Source: Kineococcus rubinsiae
GTDB taxonomy: Bacteria > Actinomycetota > Actinomycetes > Actinomycetales > Kineococcaceae
Length of the DNA: 64,000 nt
Assembly (NCBI RefSeq): GCF_011839805.1
Contig: NZ_VWPY01000020.1
Coordinates: forward strand, 1 to 64,000
Direction of reading: 5' to 3'
Of the stretch, positions 9,464 to 18,689 are shown piece by piece; position 1 is the stretch's first letter, and every line of letters starts with the position of its first letter. The translations under genes and the position numbers were made by a program. A model generated the notes under the pieces. That model was not told the origin of the DNA, made no database searches, and was given only the letters and a program-made list of their open reading frames with translations.

Positions 9464-11159
9464 GATCGACCGCACGGCCTACGCCGCGCTCTACGGCCCG
9501 ACCACCGGCGACCAGGTCCGCCTGGGCGACACCGACCTCTGGATCGAGGTGGAGGCCGACCTCACCGCGGGCGGCGAGGAGGCCGTGTTCGGGGGCGGCA
9601 AGTCGATCCGCGAGTCGATGGCGCAGGGCACCACGACCCGCGCGGAGGGCTCCCCGGACACCGTCATCACCAACGCGGTCGTGCTGGACCACACGGGGAT
9701 CTACCGCGCCGACGTCGGGATCCGCGACGGGCTCGTCTGCGGCATCGGCCGCGCGGGCAACCCCGACATCGCCGACGGGGTCGACCCGCGGCTGCGCATC
9801 GGGCCCGGCACCGACGTCGTCTCGGGCGAGGGGCGCATCCTCACGGCCGGCGGCATCGACAGCCACGTCCACCTGATCTCCCCCTCGCAGGTCCACGAGG
9901 CGCTCGCCGCGGGGCTCACGACCCTCGTGGGCGGCGGCACCGGGCCCAGCGAGGGCACGAAGGCCACGACCGTCACCCCGGGCGCGTGGCACCTGCGCGC
10001 CGCCCACCGCGCCCTGGACGACCTGCCCGTGAACCTCCTGCTGCTGGGCAAGGGGAACACCGTCAGCGCCGCGGGCCTCGCCGAGCAGGCCCTCGCCGGG
10101 GCGGGCGGCTACAAGGTCCACGAGGACTGGGGTTCCACCCCCGCCGCGATCGACGCCGCGCTGCGCGCCGCCGGCGAGTTCGGCCTGCAGGTGGCCCTGC
10201 ACTCCGACTCCCTCAACGAGTCCGGCTACGTCGACTCCACGATCGCCGCGATCGGCGGCCGCTCGATCCACGCCTTCCACACCGAGGGCGCGGGCGGCGG
10301 GCACGCCCCCGACATCATCACCGTCGCCGGGCTCCCGAACGTCGTGCCCGGCTCCACGAACCCCACGCTGCCGCACACCGTGAACACGGTGCCGGAGCAC
10401 CTCGACATGCTGATGGTCTGCCACCACCTGAACCCCACGGTGCCCGAGGACCTGGCGTTTGCTGAGTCCCGGATCCGCGCCACGACCATCGCGGCCGAGG
10501 ACGTCCTGCACGACCTGGGGGCGCTGTCCATCACGAGCTCCGACGCGCAGGCCATGGGCCGCATCGGTGAGGTCATCACCCGCACCTGGCAGGTCGCGCA
10601 CGTCATGAAGGCCCGCCGCGGTCCGCTGGGCGAGACGTTCCCCGCCGACAACGAGCGCGCCCGCCGCTACGTCGCGAAGTACACGATCAACCCCGCCGTG
10701 GCGCACGGGATCGACCACCTCGTCGGCTCCGTCGAGGTGGGCAAGCTCGCCGACCTCGTCCTGTGGGAACCCGCGTTCTTCGGCGTCCGGCCCTCGGTGG
10801 TCCTCAAGGGCGGCGCCCTCGTCGTCGGGGCCCTGGGCGACCCGAACGCCTCGATCCCCACCCCGCAGCCCGTGCTGATGCGCCCCGCGCTCATCGCGGC
10901 CGCCGGGGCGGACCACAGCGTCACGTTCGTCAGCCCCGCGGCCCTCGACGACGGGCTGGCCGGCCGGCTCGGCCTGCGGCGCAGGCTGGTGGCGGTGCGG
11001 GACACGCGCGCGGTCGGCAAGGCGCAGATGGTCCACAACGACGCCCTGCCGCGCATCGAGGTGGACCCGGAGACGTTCGCGATCCGGATCGACGGCGACC
11101 TCGTGGAACCCGCCCCCGTGGACGTCCTGCCGCTCGCCCAGCTGTACTCGCTGTTCTGA
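9456..11159 (+). CDS. ureC: Urease alpha (catalytic) subunit
   Basis: Catalytic subunit carrying the dinuclear nickel site (567 residues, normal length). Nickel ligands and active-site residues are intact: HVHLISP (the His-x-His pair), [11 protein letters not shown] (carbamylated lysine), ALHSDSLNE (His), [14 protein letters not shown] (His), SSDAQAMGR (Asp). The mobile-flap motif MVCHHLN holds the catalytic His. The start is GTG 9456, overlapping ureB. The enzyme should be active if nickel delivery works. Confidence 0.98.
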   Translation: MVEIDRTAYAALYGPTTGDQVRLGDTDLWIEVEADLTAGGEEAVFGGGKSIRESMAQGTTTRAEGSPDTVITNAVVLDHTGIYRADVGIRDGLVCGIGRAGNPDIADGVDPRLRIGPGTDVVSGEGRILTAGGIDSHVHLISPSQVHEALAAGLTTLVGGGTGPSEGTKATTVTPGAWHLRAAHRALDDLPVNLLLLGKGNTVSAAGLAEQALAGAGGYKVHEDWGSTPAAIDAALRAAGEFGLQVALHSDSLNESGYVDSTIAAIGGRSIHAFHTEGAGGGHAPDIITVAGLPNVVPGSTNPTLPHTVNTVPEHLDMLMVCHHLNPTVPEDLAFAESRIRATTIAAEDVLHDLGALSITSSDAQAMGRIGEVITRTWQVAHVMKARRGPLGETFPADNERARRYVAKYTINPAVAHGIDHLVGSVEVGKLADLVLWEPAFFGVRPSVVLKGGALVVGALGDPNASIPTPQPVLMRPALIAAAGADHSVTFVSPAALDDGLAGRLGLRRRLVAVRDTRAVGKAQMVHNDALPRIEVDPETFAIRIDGDLVEPAPVDVLPLAQLYSLF

Positions 11160-11164
11160 GCGCC

Positions 11165-11827
11165 GTGGCCTCCCCCGACCTCGTGCTGGCGCTGCTCGCC
11201 GACGCCCGGCTGCCCGTCGGCGCCCACACCCAGTCCGCGGGCCTGGAACCCGCCGTGGTGCACGGCGGCCTGACCGTCGCGGACGTCCCGGCGTTCCTGC
11301 GCGGGCGGATCGCGACCGTCGTCGCGGTCGACGCCGGCACGGCGGTGGTCGCCCGCCACCTGAGCCTCGCCGGTGCGGACCTCACCGCCGTGGAGGAGGC
11401 CTGGGCGGCGCGCACGCCCAGCCAGGCGCTGCGGCAGGCCTCGCGCACCCTGGGCCGCGGCTACCTCCGTCTGGCGCAGCGGTTGTGGCCCGGCGAAGCG
11501 CGGCTGGCCGCGCTGACGCGGACGCCCGCCCGGCCCGTCGTCCTCGGGGTCGTCGCCGCCCTGGCCGGGCTCGACGCGGCCCGCCTCGTCCGCCTGTGCG
11601 GGCACGAGGACGTCGCCACCGTCGGCGCCGCCGTCCTCAAGCTGCTGCCCGGCGACCCCGCCGACACGGTCGCCTGGACGCTCGCGGCGCACCCCGCGAT
11701 CGAGGCGCTCGTCGCCCGCACCGCCGCCCTCACCTCACCCCAGGAGATCCCCGCCACGGCCGCGCCGCTGGTGGAGCTCCAGTCTCTCCAGCACGCCCGC
11801 ACCCCCCGGAGGTTGTTCCATGCCTGA
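11165..11827 (+). CDS. ureF: Urease accessory protein UreF
   Basis: A 220-residue, mostly helical accessory protein that links UreD-bound apourease to UreG in the activation complex. Recognisable features are the N-terminal [19 protein letters not shown] and the C-terminal [18 protein letters not shown]. The GTG at 11165 lies 5 bp after the ureC stop and the end overlaps ureG by 8 bp. The sequence is divergent, as is normal for actinobacterial UreF; operon position supports the call. Confidence 0.9.
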   Translation: MASPDLVLALLADARLPVGAHTQSAGLEPAVVHGGLTVADVPAFLRGRIATVVAVDAGTAVVARHLSLAGADLTAVEEAWAARTPSQALRQASRTLGRGYLRLAQRLWPGEARLAALTRTPARPVVLGVVAALAGLDAARLVRLCGHEDVATVGAAVLKLLPGDPADTVAWTLAAHPAIEALVARTAALTSPQEIPATAAPLVELQSLQHARTPRRLFHA

Positions 11828-12722
11828 GCAGAAGCCCGTCGCCCACCGCTCGTTCCGCCTCGGCGTCGCCGGCCCCGTCGGGACGGGCAAGAGCTCCCTC
11901 ATCGCGCTGCTGTGCCGGGAGCTGTCGGGCACCCTGCGCCTGGGCGTCATCACCAACGACATCTACACCGACGAGGACGCGCGGTTCCTGCGCTCGGCGG
12001 GCGTGCTGGACCCGGAGCGCATCCGCGCGGTCGAGACGGGCGCCTGCCCCCACACGGCCATCCGAGACGACATCACCGCGAACCTCCTCGCCGTGGAGGA
12101 CCTGGAGGCGGACTTCGACCCGCTCGACGTCGTGCTCGTGGAGTCCGGCGGCGACAACCTCACGGCGACGTTCTCGCCCGCGCTCGTCGACGCGCAGCTG
12201 TTCGTCCTGGACGTCGCGGGCGGCGGGGACGTGGCCCGCAAGGGCGGCCCGGGCATCGCGCGCGCCGACCTGCTGGTGCTGAACAAGACCGACCTCGCCC
12301 CGCACGTGGGCGTCGACGTGCCGCGGATGATCGCCGACGCCGGCGAGGCCCGCGGCGGCCGTCCCGTCGTCGCGCTGTCGCGGCTGGACCGGGCCTCGGT
12401 CGAGGAGCTGACCGCGTGGCTGCGGGCGACGCTCGCCGAGTTCCGCACGGGCCGGCACGTCCCCCAGGACCCGGGCCCGATGGCCCCGCACTCCCACGCG
12501 GACGGCATGACCCACGCGCACGGGGACGAGCAGGACGACGAGCACGGCCACGGCGACGAGCGCGGCCACCACGACGAGCACGGCCACCACGACGAGCACG
12601 GCCACCACGACGAGCACGGCCACCACGACGAGCACGGCCACCACGACGAGCACGGCCACCACGACGAGCACGGCCACGGCGACGAGCACGCCCCCCTGCT
12701 CACCTCCCACCCCTCCTCGTGA
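11820..12722 (+). CDS. ureG: Urease accessory GTPase UreG with a long C-terminal histidine-rich tail
   Basis: SIMIBI-class GTPase that delivers nickel to urease. The P-loop is [13 protein letters not shown], followed by switch/metal motifs [10 protein letters not shown] and [13 protein letters not shown] (the CPH nickel/zinc site), [18 protein letters not shown], and the base-specificity motif [10 protein letters not shown]. After about residue 225 the protein continues for about 75 residues rich in His, Asp and Glu, including six exact HHDEHG units encoded by an 18-bp tandem repeat. UreG proteins are usually about 200-230 residues, and a His-rich stretch, when present, is commonly N-terminal. 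With no ureE in the operon, the tail may store or hand over nickel; this is inferred. Confidence 0.96.
   Translation: MPEQKPVAHRSFRLGVAGPVGTGKSSLIALLCRELSGTLRLGVITNDIYTDEDARFLRSAGVLDPERIRAVETGACPHTAIRDDITANLLAVEDLEADFDPLDVVLVESGGDNLTATFSPALVDAQLFVLDVAGGGDVARKGGPGIARADLLVLNKTDLAPHVGVDVPRMIADAGEARGGRPVVALSRLDRASVEELTAWLRATLAEFRTGRHVPQDPGPMAPHSHADGMTHAHGDEQDDEHGHGDERGHHDEHGHHDEHGHHDEHGHHDEHGHHDEHGHHDEHGHGDEHAPLLTSHPSS
12566..12673 (+). repeat. Six exact 18-bp tandem repeats in the 3' end of ureG
   Basis: The unit CCACCACGACGAGCACGG is repeated six times without mismatch from 12566 to 12673, flanked by decayed copies. It encodes HHDEHG units. Perfect identity at DNA level points to recent slippage or unequal exchange, so copy number probably varies between strains. 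Confidence 0.95.
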
Positions 12723-13501
12723 CGCGGGTCGGCGTCGCCCGCCGCGCGGACGGCTCGGGCGTCGCCCTCGACCTCGCCACCACGGCGCTGCTGCCGCGCG
12801 TGCTGGCCACCACGCCCCGCGGGGCGCGGGTCGCGCTGGTGGGCGCCCGCGCGCTGCTGCTGGCGGGCGACGCGGTGCACGTCGACGTCACCGTCGGGGC
12901 CGGCTGCACCCTGGACGTCGTTGAGGTCGCGGGGACCGTCGCCTACGACGGCCGCGGCGGTCCGCCGTCGTCCTGGACGGTCCGGGCCCGGCTGGGCGAG
13001 GACGCGAGGCTGCTCTGGCACGGCGAGCCGTTCGTGGTGGCGGGTGGCGCCGACGTCCTGCGCACGCTCGAGGTGGACCTCGCCCCGGGCGCCCGCGCGC
13101 TGCTGCGCGAGGTCCTGGTCCTGGGCCGCAGCGGCGAGCGCGGCGGTGCGCTGCTGAACCGGACGCGCGCGCGGCGGGAGGGCCGGGCGCTGCTCGCGGA
13201 GGACCTCGACCTGACCGACACGGGGCTGCGGGCGTCCCCCGCCGTCCTCGGGCCGGCCCGCTGCCTGGACACGGTGACGCTCCTCGGTGCGCGCGCCGAG
13301 GGCGAGGACGTGCTCCAGCTGGAGGGCCCCGGCAGCCAGGTCCGCGCGCTGCTGACCGACGCGCACACCAGCCCGCTCGGCGCGGTGTGGGCGCGGTGGC
13401 GAACCGGCGTCCTCCCCCTCGGTGACCGTGCAGGGACGACCTGCACGACCACGGAGGGTTCGAGGTTGGCCGGGGCGCACGCGGGTACGGGCCGGGCATG
13501 A
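12719..13501 (+). CDS. ureD: Urease accessory protein UreD (UreH-type scaffold)
   Basis: A 260-residue accessory protein that first binds apourease and recruits UreF and UreG. Family features include [31 protein letters not shown], the [16 protein letters not shown] block and [16 protein letters not shown] 12719 overlaps the ureG stop. The last about 25 residues, after [11 protein letters not shown], are not family-like and are partly encoded by a palindrome (13427-13447) also seen at the pckG terminator. The stop overlaps the next gene by ATGA. Confidence 0.88.
   Translation: MTRVGVARRADGSGVALDLATTALLPRVLATTPRGARVALVGARALLLAGDAVHVDVTVGAGCTLDVVEVAGTVAYDGRGGPPSSWTVRARLGEDARLLWHGEPFVVAGGADVLRTLEVDLAPGARALLREVLVLGRSGERGGALLNRTRARREGRALLAEDLDLTDTGLRASPAVLGPARCLDTVTLLGARAEGEDVLQLEGPGSQVRALLTDAHTSPLGAVWARWRTGVLPLGDRAGTTCTTTEGSRLAGAHAGTGRA
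13427..13447. repeat. Palindrome in the ureD tail, related to the pckG terminator hairpin
   Basis: CGTGCAGG-GACGA-CCTGCACG, followed by ACCAC, sits in the last coding portion of ureD. The hairpin at 4895-4923 shares GTGCAGGG and CCTGCACGACCAC. Two such elements 8.5 kb apart suggest a dispersed palindromic repeat that extended the ureD reading frame. Confidence 0.5.
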
Positions 13502-14625
13502 CGATCACGGACCTCACGACCGGCCAGGACCCCTCGACCGACCAGGCCTCGTCCCCGGGCGAGCGCGCCGTCGGCACCGTCGTGGTGGCGGGCGTCGGCG
13601 GCGTCATCGGCCGCCACGTGGCGATCGAGCACGCCCGCCTCGGCCACCGCGTCATCGGCCTGTCGCGGCGCGCCCCTTCGGACCTCCCCGACGGCGTCGA
13701 ACACCGCGCGGTCGACCTCGCCGACCCGGACCGGGGCGCGCTCGCGGACGTCGGCGACGTCACGCACCTGGTGTTCGGTGCCTACGTCGAGGCGGGACCG
13801 CCGGCCGAGCTGGTGGCCCCGAACGTCGCCCTGCTGCGGGGTGCCCTCGACGTCGCGCAGGCCGGCGGGCACCTGGAGCACGTCACCCTGTACCAGGGCG
13901 GCAAGGCCTACGGCGCGCACCTGGGGGGTTTCAAGACCCCGGCGAAGGAGGACGACCCGCGGCTGCTGGCCCCGAACTTCTACTACGCGCAGGAGGACGT
14001 GCTGCGCGAGCGCGGCGCCCGGGACGGCTTCGCCGTGACGATGCTGCGCCCCGAGGCCGTGCTGGGCTACGCCACGGGGAACCCCATGAACCTCCTCATG
14101 GCCGTCGCGGTCTACGGGACGCTCTGCGCGGCGGTCGGGGTCCCCCTGGCCTTCCCCGGCAGCCGCGCGGCCTACGAGGCCCTCTACCAGTCGACCGACG
14201 CAGAACTCCTGGCGCGCGCCACGGTGTGGGCGGGCCGCAGCCCGAACGCCGACGGGCAGGTGTTCAACGTGACCAACGGCGACCAGTACCGCTGGGCGAA
14301 CCTGTGGCCGCTGCTGGCGGAGGACTTCGGGGTCGACGTGGGGCACCCCCTGACCGCACCGCTGGTGGACACCATGTCGGACAAGGAACCCGTGTGGCAG
14401 CGGCTCGTCGAGCGCCACGGCCTGCGCCCGACGCCGTGGGCCGACCTGGTGCAGTGGCCGTTCGCCGACTTCATCTGGAACTCGGGCTTCGACAACGTGA
14501 GCTCCACGGTCAAGCTGCGCCAGGCCGGGTTCGGCGACTGCCTCGACTCCGAGCAGCGCTACCTCGACCTGCTCGCGCGGCTGCGCGCGGACCGCGTGAT
14601 CCCACCGCGGGGCGCCACCGCCTGA
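13498..14625 (+). CDS. PRISE-family (progesterone 5-beta-reductase / iridoid-synthase-like) short-chain reductase
   Basis: A 375-residue atypical SDR. It has an N-terminal Rossmann motif VVVAGVGGVIGRHVA and the signature of the PRISE/VEP1 enone reductases: LYQGGKAYGAHLG (catalytic Lys region), PNFYYAQEDVL (catalytic Tyr), RPEAVLGYATGNPMNLL, FNVTNGDQYRWANLWPLL and GFDNVSSTVKLRQAGFGDC. Plant members reduce activated C=C bonds of enones with NADPH; bacterial members exist but natural substrates are mostly unknown. ATG 13498 overlaps the ureD stop by 4 bp, so it is translated from the end of the urease message, with no obvious functional link. Confidence 0.8.
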   Translation: MTITDLTTGQDPSTDQASSPGERAVGTVVVAGVGGVIGRHVAIEHARLGHRVIGLSRRAPSDLPDGVEHRAVDLADPDRGALADVGDVTHLVFGAYVEAGPPAELVAPNVALLRGALDVAQAGGHLEHVTLYQGGKAYGAHLGGFKTPAKEDDPRLLAPNFYYAQEDVLRERGARDGFAVTMLRPEAVLGYATGNPMNLLMAVAVYGTLCAAVGVPLAFPGSRAAYEALYQSTDAELLARATVWAGRSPNADGQVFNVTNGDQYRWANLWPLLAEDFGVDVGHPLTAPLVDTMSDKEPVWQRLVERHGLRPTPWADLVQWPFADFIWNSGFDNVSSTVKLRQAGFGDCLDSEQRYLDLLARLRADRVIPPRGATA

Positions 14626-14654
14626 CCTCGGGGGCCGCCGCGTGAGCGCGGAGT

Positions 14655-15641
14655 TCAGCTCCGGCGGCGGGCCTTGGCCGCGTACATGGCCGCGTCGGCG
14701 TCCCGCAGCAGCTGCGCCGCGTCGAGGGGACCCGCGCCCGACGTCGCCGCGCCGACCGTGACACCGACCCGGGCCCCGGCGGCGACCCCCGCCACCTCCC
14801 CGGCCCAGGACCCGCTGGTCAGGCGGTCGACGACCAGCGCGGCCTGCTCCGCCGTGGTGTCCTCGCAGAGGACGGCGAACTCGTCACCTCCCAGCCGCGC
14901 CGCGGTGTCCTCGGGGCGCACCGACTCTCGCACGTGCCGGCTGAAGGCGACGAGCACCTCGTCGCCCACGTCGTGGCCGTAGGTGTCGTTGACGGACTTG
15001 AACCCGTCGAGGTCCAGGTACAGGACGGTGACGGGCTGCCCGTGGCGTTCGGCGCGGGGCAGGGCGCGCCGCAGCTCGTCGAGGAAGCGGGTCCGGTTGG
15101 CCAGTCCCGTCAGGGCGTCGTGGGTGGCGTCGTGCTGCAGACGGCGGCGCAGGTCCTCCCGCTCGCTGATGTCCTCCAGGTGCATGACCGCGTGCGGGTG
15201 GGCCGTCTCCCGCGCCCGCACGGCGGAGGTGGTCACCCGGACGTCGAGGAGGTGCCCGTCCGCGCGCCGGAACCGCGTGTCGTGCACCACGGTGTCGGCG
15301 GAACCGTCGCGCAGGGAGGCGCAGGAGGCGAGCGCCCGGCCGACGAGGTCGGCTTCGACGAGGCGGAACAGGTCGCGACCCACCAGCTCCTCCGCCGGGT
15401 ACCCGAGCAGGCGGGTCACGGCGTCGTTGACGCGGATCACCACCCCGGTGGGTTCGCAGACGGCGACGCCGAGGGGCGCGTGCACGAAGGCGCTGATGGC
15501 GTCGTCGGCGAGCGAGGGGCCCCCGCCGGGTGACCGGGCAGGCTCGTCCGGGCCCTCGTCGCGGCCGCCCGCTCCGGGGCCGTGAACGTTCCCGCCGCTC
15601 TGCACCGCGACAGACTCGACCCCGAGTGGTCCAGCGCGCAA
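14655..15641 (-). CDS. PAS-GGDEF diguanylate cyclase
   Basis: Makes cyclic di-GMP from two GTP. An N-terminal PAS domain (about residues 45-160: ISAFVHAPLGVAVCEPTGVV to HAVMHLEDISERE) precedes a GGDEF domain with the linker DATHDALTGLANRTRFLDEL, LYLDLDGFKSVNDTYGHD and RLGGDEFAVL. The active-site GGDEF and the RxxD inhibitory site (RPED, five residues before it) are both intact, so it should be active and feedback-inhibited. There is no membrane segment, so it is a soluble sensor. The frame opens with TTG 15641; a start a few dozen codons downstream is possible because the first 40 residues are low-complexity. Confidence 0.88.
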   Translation of the reverse strand: MRAGPLGVESVAVQSGGNVHGPGAGGRDEGPDEPARSPGGGPSLADDAISAFVHAPLGVAVCEPTGVVIRVNDAVTRLLGYPAEELVGRDLFRLVEADLVGRALASCASLRDGSADTVVHDTRFRRADGHLLDVRVTTSAVRARETAHPHAVMHLEDISEREDLRRRLQHDATHDALTGLANRTRFLDELRRALPRAERHGQPVTVLYLDLDGFKSVNDTYGHDVGDEVLVAFSRHVRESVRPEDTAARLGGDEFAVLCEDTTAEQAALVVDRLTSGSWAGEVAGVAAGARVGVTVGAATSGAGPLDAAQLLRDADAAMYAAKARRRS

Positions 15642-15683
15642 CGGTCTGACCCCGATGGCCCAGCGCCGGGGCGCGGGCCCTGC

Positions 15684-16406
15684 TCAGACCGGGGTCTCAG
15701 GACCGGTCGTCGCGGACGGCTGCGACCAGTGCCCGCCGGCGCGGAGGTGCCCGGCGACGCAGCGCTCCAGGCGGGTGCGGGGCACCACGAGGGCCGGGTC
15801 GAGGACGTCGGCGAGCGGGCGGTGGAACACGAACCGCGTCACCGAGCGGTCGTGCTCCTCGCCGCGCACGACGTCTCCCACGGCGAACCGGCGAGCGAAG
15901 CCGACGATGCCGCCGTCCGGGCCCAGCGCCGGGGGCAGCAGCGGGTCGAGCAGCCACGACGTGCAGGTGAAGGCCGACGGCCCGAACAGGACGCGGGAGC
16001 GCGCGAACGAGGCGTCGACCGCGGCCGCCGTCAGCGGCCCCGACTCCGGCACGTGCACGGCCCGGCCGTCGGGGCCCGCGGTGCGCTCGACCTGGAGCCG
16101 GCCCACGGCCACGACGTCGGCGCGCGCCAGCAGGAGGAGCCACCCGGCGTCGATGCCCGTGCCGGGCGCGGTGCCGTAGACGGCCACCTTGCGCGGCACG
16201 TCGGCGAGGGTCTCCTCGGCCGTGGCGCGGTCCAGCCCGGCGCGCGCGAACCCGGCGAGGACCTCCGGCCGGAGCACGTCGAGGGCGTGCAGGAGGCGGT
16301 CGACGGGCAGACCCGGGTCCCCCGGTGCTTCCGCCGCGCGGAGCGCCTCGCGCACGCGGTCGACGTCCGCGGCGACGTCCGCGGCGGACGGCGGGTCGGC
16401 GGGCAC
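15684..16406 (-). CDS. Acyltransferase-domain (GNAT-like) protein of unknown substrate
   Basis: A protein of about 240 residues with an alpha-helical N-third (VDRVREALRAAEAPG) and a C-terminal part with VAVYGTAPGTGIDAGWLLLLARADVVAVGRLQVER and GGIVGFARRFAVGD, resembling actinobacterial GNAT-like proteins annotated only as acyltransferase-domain proteins. No catalytic residue can be assigned. I prefer GTG 16406 because the upstream extension reads as non-coding; the start is uncertain. It shares no operon with its neighbours: a divergent oxidoreductase is upstream. Confidence 0.5.
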   Translation of the reverse strand: MPADPPSAADVAADVDRVREALRAAEAPGDPGLPVDRLLHALDVLRPEVLAGFARAGLDRATAEETLADVPRKVAVYGTAPGTGIDAGWLLLLARADVVAVGRLQVERTAGPDGRAVHVPESGPLTAAAVDASFARSRVLFGPSAFTCTSWLLDPLLPPALGPDGGIVGFARRFAVGDVVRGEEHDRSVTRFVFHRPLADVLDPALVVPRTRLERCVAGHLRAGGHWSQPSATTGPETPV

Positions 16407-16528
16407 CCCGCCATCGTGTGGCGCCCCCGGAACCGGCGTCAACCAGGGGGTCGCGGCTACTGTCAGGGCATGCCGACGACGCCGTGCGAACCCCTCCCGT
16501 GCGGCCCCGCCCTCCACGCGGTGACGCG

Positions 16529-17719
16529 GTGAGCGGGTCGGGCCTGTCGGTCGCCGTCGTCGGGACCGGCGCGCGCGCCGAGATCGGCCGCCACGTCCCC
16601 GCGGCCCGTCCCGGTTCCCGGGTCACCGCCGTCGTCGACACCAGCCCCGAGGGCCGGGTGCGCGCCCGGACGCTGTTCCCCGACGTCCCGGACGCCGCCG
16701 TCCACGCCGACCACCACGCGCTCGTCGCCGCCGGCGGGGTCGACGCCGCCGTCGTCACCACGCCCGACCACACCCACGCCGACATCGCGGTCGACCTGCT
16801 GCGCGCCGGGATCGCCTTGTACCTGGAGAAGCCGCTGGCCACGACGCTGGCCGACGCCGACCGGGTCCTCGCGGCCGCCGCGGAGACGGGGACCGCCCTC
16901 TACGTCGGGCACAACTTCCGCCACTCCGCCGTCGTGCGCACCATGAAGGGGGTCGTGGACCGCGGCGAGATCGGCGAGGTCAAGGCCGTGTGGGTGCGCC
17001 ACTTCGTCGGCCACGGCGGCGACTTCTACTTCAAGGACTGGCACGCCGACCGGCGCCGCACCGGGTCCCTGCTGCTGCAGAAGGGCAGCCACGACCTCGA
17101 CGTCGTGCACCACCTCGCGGGCGGCTACACCCGCCGCGTCGTCGGCATGGGCGACCTCGCGGTGTACGGCGGCATCACCGACCGCCGGGAGCGGACGGGC
17201 GAGACGATGCCCGACTGGTTCTCCCTCGACAACTGGCCCCCCGCGAGCCAGACGGGGCTCAACCCCGTCGTCGACGTCGAGGACGTGTCGATGGTGCTCA
17301 TGACCCTCGGCAACGGCGTGCTGGCCAGCTACCAGCAGTGCCACTTCACCCCCGACTACTGGCGCAACTACACGGTGATCGGCACCGAGGGGCGCCTGGA
17401 GAACTTCGGCGACACCGCCGGTGGCGTCGTCCGCGTGTGGGACCGCCGCCACGAGTGGGCGGCCGAGGGCGACCGCGAGCACCCGATCGGGGGCGTCGCC
17501 GTCGGTCACGAGGACGCCGACCTCGCGGCCGTGACGGAGTTCCTGGCCCACGTCGCCGACGGCACCCCCACCCTCGTCTCCCCCGTCGCGGCCCGCGAGG
17601 CCGTCGCCGCCGGCGCCCTGGCCGCGCAGTCCCTGCGTGCCGGCTCGGTTCCCCTCGCCGTCCCCGAACTGCCCGCGCACGTCCTCGCGCACTTCGCCGC
17701 CGCGCCCGCGGCCAGGTGA
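16529..17719 (+). CDS. Gfo/Idh/MocA-family NAD(P)-dependent oxidoreductase
   Basis: A 396-residue protein of the glucose-fructose / inositol dehydrogenase family. The N-terminal Rossmann fold has SVAVVGTGARAEIGRHV and VVTTPDHTHADIAVDLL. The family catalytic motif LYLEKPLATTLADA is followed by a C-terminal alpha/beta domain with GSLLLQKGSHDLDVVHHL. The substrate is probably a sugar or cyclitol but cannot be named. GTG 16529 begins right at the dinucleotide-binding strand; no strong ribosome site is visible. An SDR follows after 100 bp. Confidence 0.82.
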   Translation: MSGSGLSVAVVGTGARAEIGRHVPAARPGSRVTAVVDTSPEGRVRARTLFPDVPDAAVHADHHALVAAGGVDAAVVTTPDHTHADIAVDLLRAGIALYLEKPLATTLADADRVLAAAAETGTALYVGHNFRHSAVVRTMKGVVDRGEIGEVKAVWVRHFVGHGGDFYFKDWHADRRRTGSLLLQKGSHDLDVVHHLAGGYTRRVVGMGDLAVYGGITDRRERTGETMPDWFSLDNWPPASQTGLNPVVDVEDVSMVLMTLGNGVLASYQQCHFTPDYWRNYTVIGTEGRLENFGDTAGGVVRVWDRRHEWAAEGDREHPIGGVAVGHEDADLAAVTEFLAHVADGTPTLVSPVAAREAVAAGALAAQSLRAGSVPLAVPELPAHVLAHFAAAPAAR

Positions 17720-17819
17720 GGGCCTGGCGGCCTCCCGGGTGAGACGAGGGCGGCCGCGACGTGTGACCTGCAGCGCAGCGGGTAGCCGGACGGGTGAGCA
17801 CCCGAGCCGAGGAGGAACC

Positions 17820-18689
17820 GTGTCCGAGCAGCACGAGCAGTCCGCGCAGTCGTCCCAGCCGAAGCAGCAGCAGCAGCCGCCCGGCCTCACGACGGAGATG
17901 ACGCCGAAGCCGGACCACGGCGAGGAGAGCTACACCGGCTCGGGGAAGATGACCGGCCGGGCGACGATCATCACCGGCGCGGACAGCGGCATCGGCCGGG
18001 CCGTCGCCATCGCCTACGCCCGCGAGGGCGCCGACGTGCTCATCAGCTACCTGAACGAGGACGACGACGCCCGCGAGACGGCGTCCTGGGTCGAGAAGGC
18101 CGGCCGCAAGGCCGTGCTGGTCCCCGGCGACGTGTCCGACCCCGCGCACTGCCGCTCCATCGTGGCGAAGGCCGTGGAGGAGTTCGGCCGCGTCGACGTC
18201 CTCGTGAACAACGCCGCGTTCCAGATGACCCACGAGTCCCTCGACGAGATCCCCGACGAGGAGTGGGACCACACGATCGCGACGAACCTCAGCGCGTTCT
18301 TCCACCTCGCGAAGGCCGCCGTGCCGCACATGCAGCCCGGTGCCGCCATCATCGGCTCGAGCTCGGTGAACTCCGACATGCCGAAGCCGACGCTGCTGCC
18401 GTACGCCGTCACCAAGGCGGGCATCGCGAACATGTGCGCCTCGCTCGCGCAGCTGCTGGGCGAGAAGGGGATCCGCGTGAACAGCGTGGCGCCCGGCCCC
18501 GTCTGGACCCCGCTGATCCCCTCGACCATGCCGGAGGAGCAGGTCGAGTCGTTCGGTCAGCAGGTCCCCCTCGGCCGCGCCGGCCAGCCCGCGGAACTCG
18601 CCCCGGTGTACGTGCTGCTGGGTTCCCACGACGGCAGCTACATCTCCGGTGCCCGCGTCGCGGTGACCGGCGGCAACCCGATCCTGTGA
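17820..18689 (+). CDS. General-stress-type short-chain dehydrogenase (YhdF/YdaD-like)
   Basis: A 289-residue SDR with a low-complexity Gln-rich N-terminal tail (about residues 1-35, including four Gln in a row) before the classical core. The cofactor motif ITGADSGIGRAVAIAY, NNAAF, and active-site YAVTKAG (Tyr-x3-Lys) are intact. The tail plus TGSGKMTGRATIITGADSGIG matches the SDR group related to Bacillus general-stress proteins YdaD/YhdF, whose substrates are unknown. The start GTG 17820 has a clear GAGGAGGAA site. It overlaps the next gene by GTGA. Confidence 0.85.
   Translation: MSEQHEQSAQSSQPKQQQQPPGLTTEMTPKPDHGEESYTGSGKMTGRATIITGADSGIGRAVAIAYAREGADVLISYLNEDDDARETASWVEKAGRKAVLVPGDVSDPAHCRSIVAKAVEEFGRVDVLVNNAAFQMTHESLDEIPDEEWDHTIATNLSAFFHLAKAAVPHMQPGAAIIGSSSVNSDMPKPTLLPYAVTKAGIANMCASLAQLLGEKGIRVNSVAPGPVWTPLIPSTMPEEQVESFGQQVPLGRAGQPAELAPVYVLLGSHDGSYISGARVAVTGGNPIL

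Noticed and set aside
12566-12673. Possible CRISPR array (regular direct repeats)
   Set aside because: The 18-bp units are contiguous with no spacers, lie in frame within ureG and encode HHDEHG; no cas genes are present.
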